Notes: a model not told the origin generated them from the letters alone. Positions 32,687 through 42,083 are shown, numbered from the stretch's first letter. The stretch: DNA of 64,000 nucleotides from Verrucomicrobiota bacterium (GCA_016716505.1 JADJWF010000001.1:813996-877995); one strand, 5' to 3'. Numbers and translations are program-made.

Positions 32687-35600
32687 ATGTCTGACACCAC
32701 GACACCGCCGCCGTCCGCGCCGCACAAGGAAGCGCTCATCGAGCGTCTCATCGAGTGGAGCGCCCGCAACAAGTTCATGGTCTTCCTGCTGGTGGGCGCA
32801 CTCACCATCGGCGGGGTGTTCTGTCTGCGCAACACGCCGCTGGACGCCATTCCCGACCTGACCGACGTGCAAGTCATCGTCTTCAGCCAGTGGGAAGGCC
32901 GCAGCCCGAGTCTGGTCGAGGACCAAATCACCTATCCCATCGTCACGAAACTCATCAGCGCGCCCAACGTCCGCGTGGTGCGCGGCTACTCGTTCTTCGG
33001 CTACTCGTTCGTGTATGTGATTTTCAAAGACGGCACGGACATCTACTGGGCGCGGTCGCGGGTGCTGGAATACATGCAGGGCTTGGCGGGCAACTTGCCG
33101 CCGGGCGTGACGCCCACGCTCGGTCCGGACGCAACCGGTGTTGGTTGGGGCTTCCAATACGCGCTGGTGGACAAGAGCGGCAAGCGCGACCTGGCGGAAC
33201 TGCGCTCGTTTCAACAATGGCATTTGCGTTACTGGATTCAGAGCGTGGAAGGCGTCGCGGAAGTGGCGACCATCGGCGGGTTCGAGAAGCAGTATCAGGT
33301 GGAGATCGATCCCGACCGGTTGCTGGCCTACAACATCCCCATCAGCAAGGTGGTGTCAGCCATCCGCACGTCGAACAATGACGTGGGCGGACGCGAACTC
33401 GAACAGAACGGCACGACCTATCTCGTGCGCGGCAAAGGCTACATCAAGTCGCTGGAAGACTTGCGGCTCGTGGTGGTGGGCGCGGACGCGCGCGGAACGC
33501 CCGTCCTGCTGAAGGACGTGGCCCGGAACATCGCGTTCGGCCCGGAAATGCGGCGGGGCGCGGGCGACTTCAACGGGGAAGGGGAGACGACGGGCGGCAT
33601 CGTAGTGGTGCGGTTCGGGCAGAACGTGCTCCAAGTGATTGACCGCATCAAGGCCAAGCTGGAGGAGGTCAAGCCTTCGCTGCCGGAAGGCGTGGAGATT
33701 GTCACCACCTACGACCGGTCCGACCTGATCAACCGCTCGATCAAAACGCTCACGCGCACCATCATCGAGGAGTCCATCATCGTTTCGGTCATCGTTATCG
33801 TGTTTCTGCTGGACTTTGGCGGCGCGGCGCGGGCGATTGTCACGCTCCCCATCGCCGTGGCGCTGGCGTTCATTCCGATGTATTTCATGGGGCTGACGGC
33901 GAACATTATGTCGCTCGCCGGCATTGCCATCGCCATCGGCGCGCTGTGCGACGAGGCCGTGGTAATGGTCGAGAACGTCCACAAACATTTGGAGCACGCC
34001 CCGCCAGGACTAAACCGTCACCAGAAGCAGGAGATCATCATCAAGGCGTGCAAACAGCTTGGGAAGCCACTGTTCTTCGCGCTGCTCGTCATCACGGTCA
34101 GCTTCATGCCGGTGTTCACGCTGGAATCGCAGGAGGGCCGGCTCTTCAAGCCACTGGCGTTCACGAAGACGTTCACGATGGCGTGGGCGGCTTTTCTCTC
34201 GGTTACCATCGGGCCGGCGCTGATCGTGTTGATGACGGGTGCGAAGGTGATCCCGGAACACAAGCATCCGATCAGCCGCATCCTCCATCGCATCTACTAT
34301 CCGTGGGTCAGCATGCTGATGACCCGGCGCGTGCTATCCATCATCATCGCGGTGCTGGCGGTGGCTTCCTCGTATCCGATCTACAAGAAACTCGGCTCGG
34401 AATTCATGCCGCCGCTCAACGAAGGGACAATTCTCTACATGCCGGCAGCCCTGCCCACGATGTCCGTCACGGAGGCAACGCGCGTGATGCAGATTCAGGA
34501 CCGCATCCTCAGACAGTTCCCCGAAGTCCTGACGGTGCATGGCAAAGCGGGCCGTTCTGAAACCGCCACCGATCCCGCACCAATGGAAATGTTTGAAACG
34601 GTTGTCCAGTTGAAACCGGAAAAGGAATGGCGACACGTCCCGAATCCGCGCTGGTATTCAAGCTGGACGCCAGAGTGGATGCAGAAGGGCTTGCGCACAA
34701 TCTGGCCCGACGCGCGCCCGCTGGCCTGGGACGAACTCATCACGGAAATGGATGAGGCCCTGCAAATCCCCGGGCAGGTCAACGCCTGGACCATGCCCAT
34801 CAAGGGCCGGATTGACATGCTCACCACCGGTATCCGCACGCCGATTGGCATCAAGATTTTCGGGCCGGACCTGGAGCAGATTCGCAAACTGGGCGAGCAT
34901 CTGGAGTCCGTGATGCGAGAGATTCCAGGGACGCGCAGCGTGTTCGCCGAGCGCACCACCGGCGGCTATTACCTGGACATCACGCCGAACCGCGCGGAGA
35001 TCGCCCGCTACGGGTTAAACGTCGAGGACGTGCTGATGCAGGTGGAAACCTCGATTGGCGGCATGGCCATCGCCAGAACCATCGAGGGCCGTGAGCGCTA
35101 TACCATCAACGTCCGCTACAGCCGCGAACTGCGCGATGACGTGGACAAACTCAAGCGCGTGCTCGTTCCCGTGATGGCTGCTCCGCTCGGCGAAACCGCC
35201 GCGAGCGGGGGCGCTGATGGGATGGCGGGCGGAGCATCGGCGGCTGGCGCGAGCGCACTTCAGCAAATCCCCCTCGGCCAACTGGTGGACATCCGAACCT
35301 CCAGTGGACCGCCGGTCATTCGCAATGAAAACGGCGCGCTGACCGGTTGGGTGTATGTGGACATGGCGGGGCGCGACATCGGCGGCTATGTGAACGACGC
35401 AAAGAAAGCCGTGTCGGAGAAGATTGAGAAAGCCGGTCTGCTGCCCACGGGCTACCGATTCGAGTGGTCGGGCCAATACGAACACATGCTGCGCGTGAAG
35501 GAACGGCTGAAGCTCGTTGTGCCAATCACCCTGGCGCTCATCTTCGTGCTACTCTACATGAACTTCAAAAGCATCCCCGAGACATTCATCATTCTGCTAT

Positions 35601-36139
35601 CCATCCCCTTCGCCATGACGGGGAGCATCTGGTTGCTCTGGATCATGGGCTACAACCTGAGCATCGCCGTGTGGGTGGGCATCATCGCCCTCGCGGGGCT
35701 TGCCGCGCAAACGGGGACGGTGATGATCATTTACCTGGACGAAGCGTTCCACGCCTACCAGAAAGCGGGTCGAATGAAGACCCAACACGACCTGTTTGAG
35801 TCTATCACTTACGGCGCGGTGCAACGCGTGCGTCCCAAGTTGATGACCGTTTCCATGATCACGCTGGGCCTAGTGCCGGCATTGTGGGCACATGGCGCGG
35901 GCGCGGAGGCAATCCAGCGCATCGCCGCGCCAATGATTGGTGGGCTGATCACCAGCACCATCCTGACCCTGGAAATTGTCCCGGCCATCTACTCTCTGTG
36001 GCGCGGACGCCAGGTCGAATGGGTGAAAGGCCCGAAACCACCACGCAAGAAGTGGGAGGATTTGAGCATGCAGTTTGTCGAGTGGGAGAAACAGGCGCAT
36101 CAAGACTCGACCACGCCGCAAGCGGAGTCAAAGGCGTGA
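32687..36139 (+). CDS. cusA: Copper/silver RND efflux pump, CusA-like
   Basis: An 1150-aa heavy-metal RND transporter. N-terminal helix KFMVFLLVGALTIGGVFCLR, the LDAIPDLTDVQVIV motif, the transmembrane-4 proton-relay segment (AIGALCDEAVVMVENVHKHL) and the CusA-type phrase RTPIGIKIFGPD all fit. About 100 residues longer than the usual size, with an added Gly/Ala loop (ASGGADGMAGGASAAGAS) near residue 845. Met residues are frequent in the periplasmic domain, consistent with Cu(I)/Ag(I). The pump would take metal from the adaptor or cytoplasm. It is the last gene of the operon. Confidence 0.94.
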   Translation: MSDTTTPPPSAPHKEALIERLIEWSARNKFMVFLLVGALTIGGVFCLRNTPLDAIPDLTDVQVIVFSQWEGRSPSLVEDQITYPIVTKLISAPNVRVVRGYSFFGYSFVYVIFKDGTDIYWARSRVLEYMQGLAGNLPPGVTPTLGPDATGVGWGFQYALVDKSGKRDLAELRSFQQWHLRYWIQSVEGVAEVATIGGFEKQYQVEIDPDRLLAYNIPISKVVSAIRTSNNDVGGRELEQNGTTYLVRGKGYIKSLEDLRLVVVGADARGTPVLLKDVARNIAFGPEMRRGAGDFNGEGETTGGIVVVRFGQNVLQVIDRIKAKLEEVKPSLPEGVEIVTTYDRSDLINRSIKTLTRTIIEESIIVSVIVIVFLLDFGGAARAIVTLPIAVALAFIPMYFMGLTANIMSLAGIAIAIGALCDEAVVMVENVHKHLEHAPPGLNRHQKQEIIIKACKQLGKPLFFALLVITVSFMPVFTLESQEGRLFKPLAFTKTFTMAWAAFLSVTIGPALIVLMTGAKVIPEHKHPISRILHRIYYPWVSMLMTRRVLSIIIAVLAVASSYPIYKKLGSEFMPPLNEGTILYMPAALPTMSVTEATRVMQIQDRILRQFPEVLTVHGKAGRSETATDPAPMEMFETVVQLKPEKEWRHVPNPRWYSSWTPEWMQKGLRTIWPDARPLAWDELITEMDEALQIPGQVNAWTMPIKGRIDMLTTGIRTPIGIKIFGPDLEQIRKLGEHLESVMREIPGTRSVFAERTTGGYYLDITPNRAEIARYGLNVEDVLMQVETSIGGMAIARTIEGRERYTINVRYSRELRDDVDKLKRVLVPVMAAPLGETAASGGADGMAGGASAAGASALQQIPLGQLVDIRTSSGPPVIRNENGALTGWVYVDMAGRDIGGYVNDAKKAVSEKIEKAGLLPTGYRFEWSGQYEHMLRVKERLKLVVPITLALIFVLLYMNFKSIPETFIILLSIPFAMTGSIWLLWIMGYNLSIAVWVGIIALAGLAAQTGTVMIIYLDEAFHAYQKAGRMKTQHDLFESITYGAVQRVRPKLMTVSMITLGLVPALWAHGAGAEAIQRIAAPMIGGLITSTILTLEIVPAIYSLWRGRQVEWVKGPKPPRKKWEDLSMQFVEWEKQAHQDSTTPQAESKA

Positions 36140-36297
36140 TCTGATTCCGGGATGAAAAGGTATGCGGCCATATGACGCCGAAGAAACAAAGACGAATGTC
36201 GCGCACGCGGCTTGATTGCATGCATGTCAAGTCATAGCATCTCCCCGACTCGACAGCGCATTTCTTGTCGGCGTAGAACACAAACAACACATAACAA

Positions 36298-36744
36298 ATG
36301 AAAGCACTAATCAAAACTCTGGGACGAAGTCTCATCATGGCCAGCCTTGCGTTGGCGATTATTGGTATCCTGTCCGCACCGAGCACCGCCTTGGCGCAGC
36401 AAAAGGGGGCGGAGAAACTCATGCAAATGATGAAGCCGGTCAAGACGGCGGAAGATTTGCAGGCGCTTGAGGCGGGCGACGTGATTGCCATGTCGTGCCC
36501 GAAGTGCAAAAACACCGCCATCACAGTGGTCGAGAAGACCTTCAAAGCCGTCAAGCCGGAGGAATTGAAGACCCTTCAGGTTCACCTGTGCGACAGTTGC
36601 GAAACAAAGATCGTGACCAAGGGACGCGGGAAACAGGCTCAGAATGTGTTGGTCCACACCTGCAAGACCTGCGGCAGCAAGGACGCCTTCTGCTGCGTGC
36701 AGAAGAAAGGCTCTGGACCAACCCCCGGCATGGAGAAGAAGTAA
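36298..36744 (+). CDS. Exported eight-Cys protein, paralogue 2
   Basis: A 148-aa protein with a signal peptide ending STALAQQKG. Mature part: EKLMQMMKPVKTAEDLQALE, then MSCPKCKN, LCDSCETK, TCKTCGS, FCC and GSGPTPGMEKK. All four Cys pairs of paralogue 1 are conserved. The motif GRGKQAQNVLVHTCK before the third pair is shared with paralogue 3. It follows the cus operon by 158 bp. A GTCGGCGTAG word lies upstream (from 36267), but the GAGGG half of the promoter motif is lacking there. Confidence 0.85.
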   Translation: MKALIKTLGRSLIMASLALAIIGILSAPSTALAQQKGAEKLMQMMKPVKTAEDLQALEAGDVIAMSCPKCKNTAITVVEKTFKAVKPEELKTLQVHLCDSCETKIVTKGRGKQAQNVLVHTCKTCGSKDAFCCVQKKGSGPTPGMEKK

Positions 36745-36768
36745 AGGGCTGTCAATTTGCATTTGACG

Positions 36769-36805
36769 CAAGCGGGCTGCTGAAAGGCGGTCCGCTTTTT
36801 GTTTT
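36769..36805 (+). terminator. Possible intrinsic terminator
   Basis: AAGCGG (36770-36775) pairs with CCGCTT (36792-36797) and is followed by TTTGTTTT. It separates paralogue 2 from promoter site K. The stem is short, so the call is tentative. Confidence 0.45.
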
Positions 36806-36818
36806 CTCGGCAGATTCT

Positions 36819-36846
36819 TTGAGGGATTTCGCTGGCTGCGGAGTAG
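36819..36846 (+). promoter_or_regulatory. ECF-type promoter site K
   Basis: TTTGAGGGATTTC (last G at 36825) followed 17 nt later by AGTAGG from 36842. The first 11 nt are identical to site A. It lies 68 nt before paralogue 3 at 36913 and is the only copy outside the 19-29 kb block. Confidence 0.6.
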
Positions 36847-36912
36847 GTAGAAATGGAAGGCGGCCACGGTGGCTGCCAGTGAACCAGACAACAAACTGAA
36901 AGAGAACATTGT

Positions 36913-37362
36913 ATGAAGAGCATCAAGAACATTGGCAACTACCTGACTCGCGGAACACTCATCGTGGCCGTGGCCGGCCTCGCCCTCCTGGCCAACAGCG
37001 CTGTGGCCCAAGAGAAAGGCGGCGAGCGCATGATGAAGCTGCTCCGCCTCAACACGGCGGCGGATGTGCAGAAAGTCGAGGCGGGCGACACCATCGTCAT
37101 GTCCTGCCCGAAGTGCAAGGACACCTGGGTGAAAGTCGTTCAGCCGATGGGCAAAGGCGGACGGCAGGAGACGGCGAACATCCAACGTCACGAGTGCCCC
37201 GGCTGTGACACGAAGATTGTGACCGAAGGCGTTGGCAAGCAGGCCAAGAGCGTGGTGAAGCATACCTGCAAGCAGTGCGGCAGCGAGGACGCCTACTGCT
37301 GCGTGATCAAGAAAGGCAGCGATCCGACGAAGGGCATGGAGCACTCGGAGCACCAGCATTAA
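36913..37362 (+). CDS. Exported eight-Cys protein, paralogue 3
   Basis: A 149-aa protein with a signal peptide ending SAVAQEKG. It keeps the family plan: GGERMMKLLRLNTAADVQKV, MSCPKCKDTWVKVV, ECPGCDTKIV, VLKHTCK-like KHTCKQCGS, YCC and the PTKGMEHSEHQH tail, which adds His residues. It is closest to paralogue 2. It has its own promoter-like site K. Three paralogues in one window, each exported, point to an expanded metal-binding family. Confidence 0.85.
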   Translation: MKSIKNIGNYLTRGTLIVAVAGLALLANSAVAQEKGGERMMKLLRLNTAADVQKVEAGDTIVMSCPKCKDTWVKVVQPMGKGGRQETANIQRHECPGCDTKIVTEGVGKQAKSVVKHTCKQCGSEDAYCCVIKKGSDPTKGMEHSEHQH

Positions 37363-37425
37363 CGCAGCGGCTCAGCGCGATTCTTTGGACATCAACAGTT
37401 TGCATGGTAGGATACACAGACGCTT

Positions 37426-38439
37426 ATGAATATATTGCGCGCTTGTCGGGGCAAAAAGTCGGGCCTTCCCGCTCTCGGGGCAATCTCCGCCACGGCGCTA
37501 CTCACGTTGGTCGTCACCACATCGGCGCACGCCCAGAACTGGATGACGAACGGCTTGATCGCCCACTACCCCATGCACGGGGACGCCAATGATGTGAGCG
37601 GCTACGGCATGCACGGGAGGATCATGGGGTCGCCGATGATGGCCACCAACCGCTTTGGTGAACCTGGCCACGGCCTGGCCTTCGCCGGGGGCATGGACGC
37701 CATCATGCTCACCAACCTCAATGTGAACATGACCACAAATAGCCAGAATACGGTCTGCCTCTGGATGCGCTGGGATGGTGGCGTCAATGGAAGCACCAAC
37801 CCCGTGGCCATGCCGTTTGGCTGGGGGAATACGAACCAGAACTACTGTTTGCTCTTCCAGCGGCAAGGGAACGGCCGTTTTGGATTCAGCGGAGGGATGG
37901 CGGATGTCTATGGCATGGACTATGGCCCAACGCTCTCCAACCACTGGGTACATGTGGCGGCAGTGTTCAACAACGGGAACATGATGAACTCCGGTCTCTA
38001 CATCAACGGGCAGCGTGCGACGGGTTCGATGACGGTCGGCGGGATGCCGATGGGCATGGGGATGATGGTACAGCGAAGCGCACATCCGATGGCGTTTCTC
38101 GGCGGATTCGGCGGGCAGGGGTCTGTTCCGTATCAATTCTTCGGGGGAATGAGCGACGTGCGCATCTACAACCGCGCGCTCACCGATCAGGAAATCAATG
38201 AGCTGTTCCAGATGGATGCCGCTCCTCTCATTCGGATGATGGCGGGAAGCACGGCCGGCACAGCGAATCTGGAGTTCCGTTCCATGATGATGGATTGGCA
38301 ATTCCAGATGCAGTTCTCCAGCGACCTGGCCCACTGGACTAACTACTCAGACATGTTCATGCCCAGCGCAGGCTCGATGGTTCGGACGGTCGATGCGGCC
38401 ATGCCTCACATGTTTTGGCGCTTACAGGCTAACCCATAA
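37426..38439 (+). CDS. Met-rich exported LamG-domain protein
   Basis: A 337-aa protein with a signal peptide (GAISATALLTLVVTTSAHA). The body is a LamG/concanavalin-like lectin fold (GLIAHYPMHGDANDVSGYGM, NTVCLWMRWDGGVNG, NHWVHVAAVFNNGNM, DVRIYNRALTDQEINELF). Met is extremely frequent, e.g. GGMPMGMGMMVQRSAHPM and RSMMMDWQFQMQFSSDL. Met-rich patches bind Cu(I) in exported copper proteins, and the gene lies immediately upstream of a multicopper oxidase. The C-terminal 55 residues form a module (HWTNY...FWRLQANP) also found at the end of the oxidase. Ordinary LamG domains bind sugars; this one looks recruited for copper. Confidence 0.82.
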   Translation: MNILRACRGKKSGLPALGAISATALLTLVVTTSAHAQNWMTNGLIAHYPMHGDANDVSGYGMHGRIMGSPMMATNRFGEPGHGLAFAGGMDAIMLTNLNVNMTTNSQNTVCLWMRWDGGVNGSTNPVAMPFGWGNTNQNYCLLFQRQGNGRFGFSGGMADVYGMDYGPTLSNHWVHVAAVFNNGNMMNSGLYINGQRATGSMTVGGMPMGMGMMVQRSAHPMAFLGGFGGQGSVPYQFFGGMSDVRIYNRALTDQEINELFQMDAAPLIRMMAGSTAGTANLEFRSMMMDWQFQMQFSSDLAHWTNYSDMFMPSAGSMVRTVDAAMPHMFWRLQANP

Positions 38440-38482
38440 GCGGGCACCGATCCTGTCCTTGCGTGACCGACTACCATCTGAA

Positions 38483-40120
38483 GTGAAAACCACCCGAAGG
38501 CAGTTTCTTGGGCGCACAGCGCAAGGCGCGGCGATGGTCGCGGCGGGAATGCAGTTCCTGCCGCTTACCCGGTTGCGGGCGCAGTCCGCGCGCCCCGGCA
38601 ATCCGTTGCGATTCCCCGCTGACTGGGCTGGCGGCTCGTTGGCTGTGGCCCGTGCCAATCTTACCATCTGGCCCGGCTATTCCACGGCGGTGTCTGCCAT
38701 CAATGGGGGAGTCCCCGGCCCGACGATTCGCCTCCGACGCGGCGAGGAGTTTGCGGCGCGCGTCCAAAACAACCTGGGCGAACCCTTGGTGCTCCATTGG
38801 CACGGAGTGTTAGCCCCGGAACGAATGGACGGTCACCCGGGCGACCAAGTCGCCGCTGGGCAAAGTTACGAAGTCCGATTCCCCGTTCGCCAGCGCGCCA
38901 GCACTTGCTGGTATCACGCGCACACGGACCAACTGACGGCGGAGCAGGCTTACGCGGGTGTGGCCGGCTTCTTCATCATCGAAGACCCGGCGGAAGTGGC
39001 CTTTGGTTTGCCTTCGGGCAACCATGATGTGCCGCTCGTGTTCATGGACAAACGGGTCAACGCCTCTCGTCAACTGGTCTATGCTCCGTCCATGATGGAT
39101 CTGATGTCCGGTTACCTCGGCGATGTGATGCTGGTGAACGGGACGCCGGCTGCCTGGCTGTCGGTGGACCGGGGACTTTACCGCCTGCGACTGCTGAACG
39201 GGTCGAACGCCCGCATCTACAAGGTCGCGCTCAGCGATGGACGACCGTTTCACCTGATTGGCACAGACGGTGGCCTGCTGGCAGCTCCCGTGTCCGTGAC
39301 ATCGGCGCTGCTCGCGCCTGGACAGCGTTTGGAAGTGCTCGTGGACTTCTCGACCTACGCGACTGGCGCGTCGGTCGTGTTGAAAAGCCTCAGCTTCCCT
39401 GGTGGCGGGGGCATGATGGGTGGTCCGCAGCAGGGGACGGAAATGGACTTGTTGCGCTTCTACGTGGACAGCGCCGCGACAGGGAATGCGTCCGTTCCAG
39501 CGACGCTGCAACCGTTCACGCCCCTCAATCCGGCACAAGCCCGGCGCACGCGCGTCTTCACGCTGGCCATGTCCGGCATGGTTCACACCATCAACGGGCA
39601 GCTTTTCAACATGCAGCGGACGGACTTCAGTGTTCCGTTCGGGGACGTGGAGATTTGGGAATACCGAAACACCGGCACTGAACCGCACCCCATGCATGCA
39701 CACGCGGCGCTTTGCCAGGTGTTGAGCCGCAGCAGCGCGCCATCGTTGCCGCCCGAAGATGGCGGCTGGAAGGATACCGTGCTGGTGAATCCGGGCGAGA
39801 CGGTGCGCGTCCTCACGCGCTTCGACACCCATTCCGGCGTGTTCGTCCATCATTGCCACAACCTCGAACACGAAGATTCGGGGATGATGCAGAACTTTGA
39901 AGTGCTCACTCCGCCCACGCTCACGGTTCGCCGCGACGGCACGAGCGTTAGCCTGTCCTGGCCGGAAGCGGAACAAGGTTGGCGATTGGAGTCGTCCGCT
40001 GAGACGAGCGGCGCAGCGTGGGATTTGGTGGCCCAGAGCCCCACTCCGGTCGGCGGTCGCTGGACGCTAACACTCAGCGAGACAACGGGCCGGCGTTTTT
40101 ATCGGCTGGTCAAGCCATGA
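38483..40120 (+). CDS. Multicopper oxidase, Tat-exported
   Basis: About 545 aa starting at a GTG (38483) that gives the Tat signal KTTRRQFLGRTAQGAAMVAA. The four copper-site motifs are present: HWHG, WYHAHTDQ, HPMHAHA and HHCHNLEHEDSGM. A Met-rich loop (GGGGMMGGPQQG) near residue 310 recalls CueO. It would oxidise Cu(I) or other substrates in the periplasm with oxygen. It follows the LamG gene by 43 bp and ends with the same C-terminal module (GWRLESS...RRFYRLVKP). An upstream ATG (38393) would overlap the LamG gene and is not preferred. Confidence 0.92.
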   Translation: MKTTRRQFLGRTAQGAAMVAAGMQFLPLTRLRAQSARPGNPLRFPADWAGGSLAVARANLTIWPGYSTAVSAINGGVPGPTIRLRRGEEFAARVQNNLGEPLVLHWHGVLAPERMDGHPGDQVAAGQSYEVRFPVRQRASTCWYHAHTDQLTAEQAYAGVAGFFIIEDPAEVAFGLPSGNHDVPLVFMDKRVNASRQLVYAPSMMDLMSGYLGDVMLVNGTPAAWLSVDRGLYRLRLLNGSNARIYKVALSDGRPFHLIGTDGGLLAAPVSVTSALLAPGQRLEVLVDFSTYATGASVVLKSLSFPGGGGMMGGPQQGTEMDLLRFYVDSAATGNASVPATLQPFTPLNPAQARRTRVFTLAMSGMVHTINGQLFNMQRTDFSVPFGDVEIWEYRNTGTEPHPMHAHAALCQVLSRSSAPSLPPEDGGWKDTVLVNPGETVRVLTRFDTHSGVFVHHCHNLEHEDSGMMQNFEVLTPPTLTVRRDGTSVSLSWPEAEQGWRLESSAETSGAAWDLVAQSPTPVGGRWTLTLSETTGRRFYRLVKP

Positions 40121-40238
40121 AGTCGGCGGGACTCGTGGAGCGTTGATTCAAACCTGTTTGGAGTCGAGAAAACCGTTCAGAACCTTGGATTTGCGAATAA
40201 AGTTTGAACGATTCCTGCCGTGGTGTAGTCTATCCGCC

Positions 40239-40622
40239 GTGAGCAAGCTCACCAAAATTGCCGCGATGTTGGCGCTGGTCCTCTATGGGCTGGCGTCAAT
40301 GCACTGCATTTTGGAGGGCGTTCCCGGTTTCGATTTCCTCAAGTCCTGTTGCTTCGTGGATACAGGGGCTTCCAGCCCGAAGGATTGCGAAAGCGACGAG
40401 TGTCTCGTCGAGAGTGGGAACTACCGGGCTGAAGAACAGAGTGTTTCCGCGCCCCAACCACTGCTCCTCCTCGCCCTGCTTTCCTCGGTGATTGAAGCTC
40501 CGCTGCCTGAGCCTCAAGTCGCATCGTTGGTCGCTTCGGAATCTCCGCCGGAACTTCCCAAAGGCTGGCAGTTCTCCCATCGCACGGCCCTTCCTCCCCG
40601 TGCGCCTTCCATTGCTTCCTAA
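40239..40622 (+). CDS. Small exported or membrane protein before the Czc operon
   Basis: A 127-aa frame from a GTG (40239): MSKLTKIAAMLALVLYGLAS, then MHCILEGVPGFDFLKSCC, a hydrophobic stretch LLLLALLSSVIEA and a Pro-rich tail. HC and CC pairs close to the membrane may bind metal. I have seen comparable small proteins ahead of RND metal-efflux operons in this phylum, but no function is known. A perfect short palindrome (AGTCCCG/CGGGACT, 40625-40640) follows directly. Confidence 0.6.
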   Translation: MSKLTKIAAMLALVLYGLASMHCILEGVPGFDFLKSCCFVDTGASSPKDCESDECLVESGNYRAEEQSVSAPQPLLLLALLSSVIEAPLPEPQVASLVASESPPELPKGWQFSHRTALPPRAPSIAS

Positions 40623-40741
40623 GTAGTCCCGTCCGGGACTCTATCTCCGTCGTGGTGTGATCTCACGCCGCGTACTCCCATTTGCCGTCATCCAGTCGTT
40701 TTGTGTTGGTCGTTCGTGTCCGTGTTTATTTGAAATTTATG

Positions 40742-42067
40742 AAGCAAAGAATTGATTCAATAGCGTTGCGTTCCTTGGCCTGCTCGCTGGCCTTCAGCGG
40801 CGGCTGCTTCCTGGGATTCGCTGCCCAGGCGGCTGATTCGCCCGCGCCACCGCCGCCCGTGAGTTCCGCAACCAATGTCCTGACGCTGAACGGAGCGGTC
40901 CGCCTCGCGCTGGAGAACAATCCTGAACTGCGCGCGTCCAACGGACGCATAGATGCGGCGACCGGTCGCGCCTATCAGGCCAAGCTCTGGACGAACCCGG
41001 AATTGACCCTGAGTGCGGAGGATTGGCCGGTGAGCGGAGGGGGAGACTTCTCCGACTCCAAGCAGACCATCGGCGTGGCCCAAACGATTCCGTTTCCCGG
41101 CAAGAAGAAGCTCGACCGCCAGATTGGCGTCTCCGGCATCCGGCTCTCGGAGGCGGATCTGATCCTGCGCCGCGTGGAACTGGTTCGCGACGTGAAATCC
41201 GCTTTCTACCAGGTGCTCGCCGCCGAGCGCTTGGTGGATGTAGCCGCTGAGTTGGTGAAGGTGGCGGAGTCATCCGCCTCCACGGCGCGCAAGCGAGTGG
41301 CGGCCGGGGCGGCGGCCGACCAGGAGCAGTTGCGCGCGGAGATCCCGCTCGAACAAGCCCGGACTGAACTTTCGGGCTTCCAGCGCGAGCTGACCACGGC
41401 CCGACAGACGCTCGCCTTGTTGCTGGGACGACCGGATTTGACTGAAGCTCCCGTAAGCGGCGCTCTGGCCGAAACCGCCGATCTGGGTCTCTTGGAACAA
41501 GGGCCTGAGAAGTGGCTGCCGAACCACCCCAGTGTGGTGGCTGTCAAGACCAGCCGAGACCGGGCGGAGCTGGAGTTGCGGCGGGCGCGACTTGAGCCCT
41601 ACCCGGATGTGCGAATGGGAGTGGCGGGCGGGCGCATTGGCGAAACCGGACAGTCCATCATTCAAATGGGACTATCCATTCCACTGCCAATCATTGACCG
41701 CTCGAAAGGCAAGAAGCAGGAGGCGCAAGCCAATGTTCGCATCGCGGAGGCCGACCAAGTTGCGGTTGAACAACGGCTGTTGCGCGAGTGGGGCACGGCG
41801 AGCAAACGGTTCCGCACCGCAGTGGAACAGGTGACGAACTACCGTGAGCGGATTCTGCCGAAAGCGAATGAGGCCCTCCGCCTGGTGCAGACGGGATTCG
41901 AGCAAGGCAAGTTCGGCTTCATTGACCTGCTCGACACGCAACGCACCACCGCCGAAGTGCGGCTCGCCTATCAGCAAAAGCTACTCGAACTGAACGTGGC
42001 CCAAGCCGAACTGGAGTCGCTCGCAGCGGGAGGCATTCAACCGCAACCGAGCAAATCTCAACCCTGA
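40742..42067 (+). CDS. czcC: Outer-membrane efflux channel, CzcC/TolC family
   Basis: A 441-aa TolC-family protein starting MKQRIDSIALRS, with a signal peptide before ADSPAPPPP. The OEP helices are clear: LNGAVRLALENNPELRASNG, QIGVSGIRLSEADLILRRVE and LVQTGFEQGKFGFIDLLDTQ. It is the first channel gene of the second RND system and lies 16 bp ahead of a small His-rich lipoprotein gene. The channel is distinct from the CusC-like one at 29.8 kb. Confidence 0.9.
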   Translation, partial: KQRIDSIALRSLACSLAFSGGCFLGFAAQAADSPAPPPPVSSATNVLTLNGAVRLALENNPELRASNGRIDAATGRAYQAKLWTNPELTLSAEDWPVSGGGDFSDSKQTIGVAQTIPFPGKKKLDRQIGVSGIRLSEADLILRRVELVRDVKSAFYQVLAAERLVDVAAELVKVAESSASTARKRVAAGAAADQEQLRAEIPLEQARTELSGFQRELTTARQTLALLLGRPDLTEAPVSGALAETADLGLLEQGPEKWLPNHPSVVAVKTSRDRAELELRRARLEPYPDVRMGVAGGRIGETGQSIIQMGLSIPLPIIDRSKGKKQEAQANVRIAEADQVAVEQRLLREWGTASKRFRTAVEQVTNYRERILPKANEALRLVQTGFEQGKFGFIDLLDTQRTTAEVRLAYQQKLLELNVAQAELESLAAGGIQPQPSKSQP

Positions 42068-42083
42068 AACCCTTTAGCGAAAC

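Noticed and set aside
36260..36290. A twelfth ECF-type promoter upstream of the gene at 36298
   Set aside because: A CGGCGTAG word is present, but the GAGGG word is missing at the expected distance.
40625..40640. Terminator from the perfect palindrome AGTCCCG/CGGGACT
   Set aside because: No T-run follows and the loop is only two bases; function unclear.
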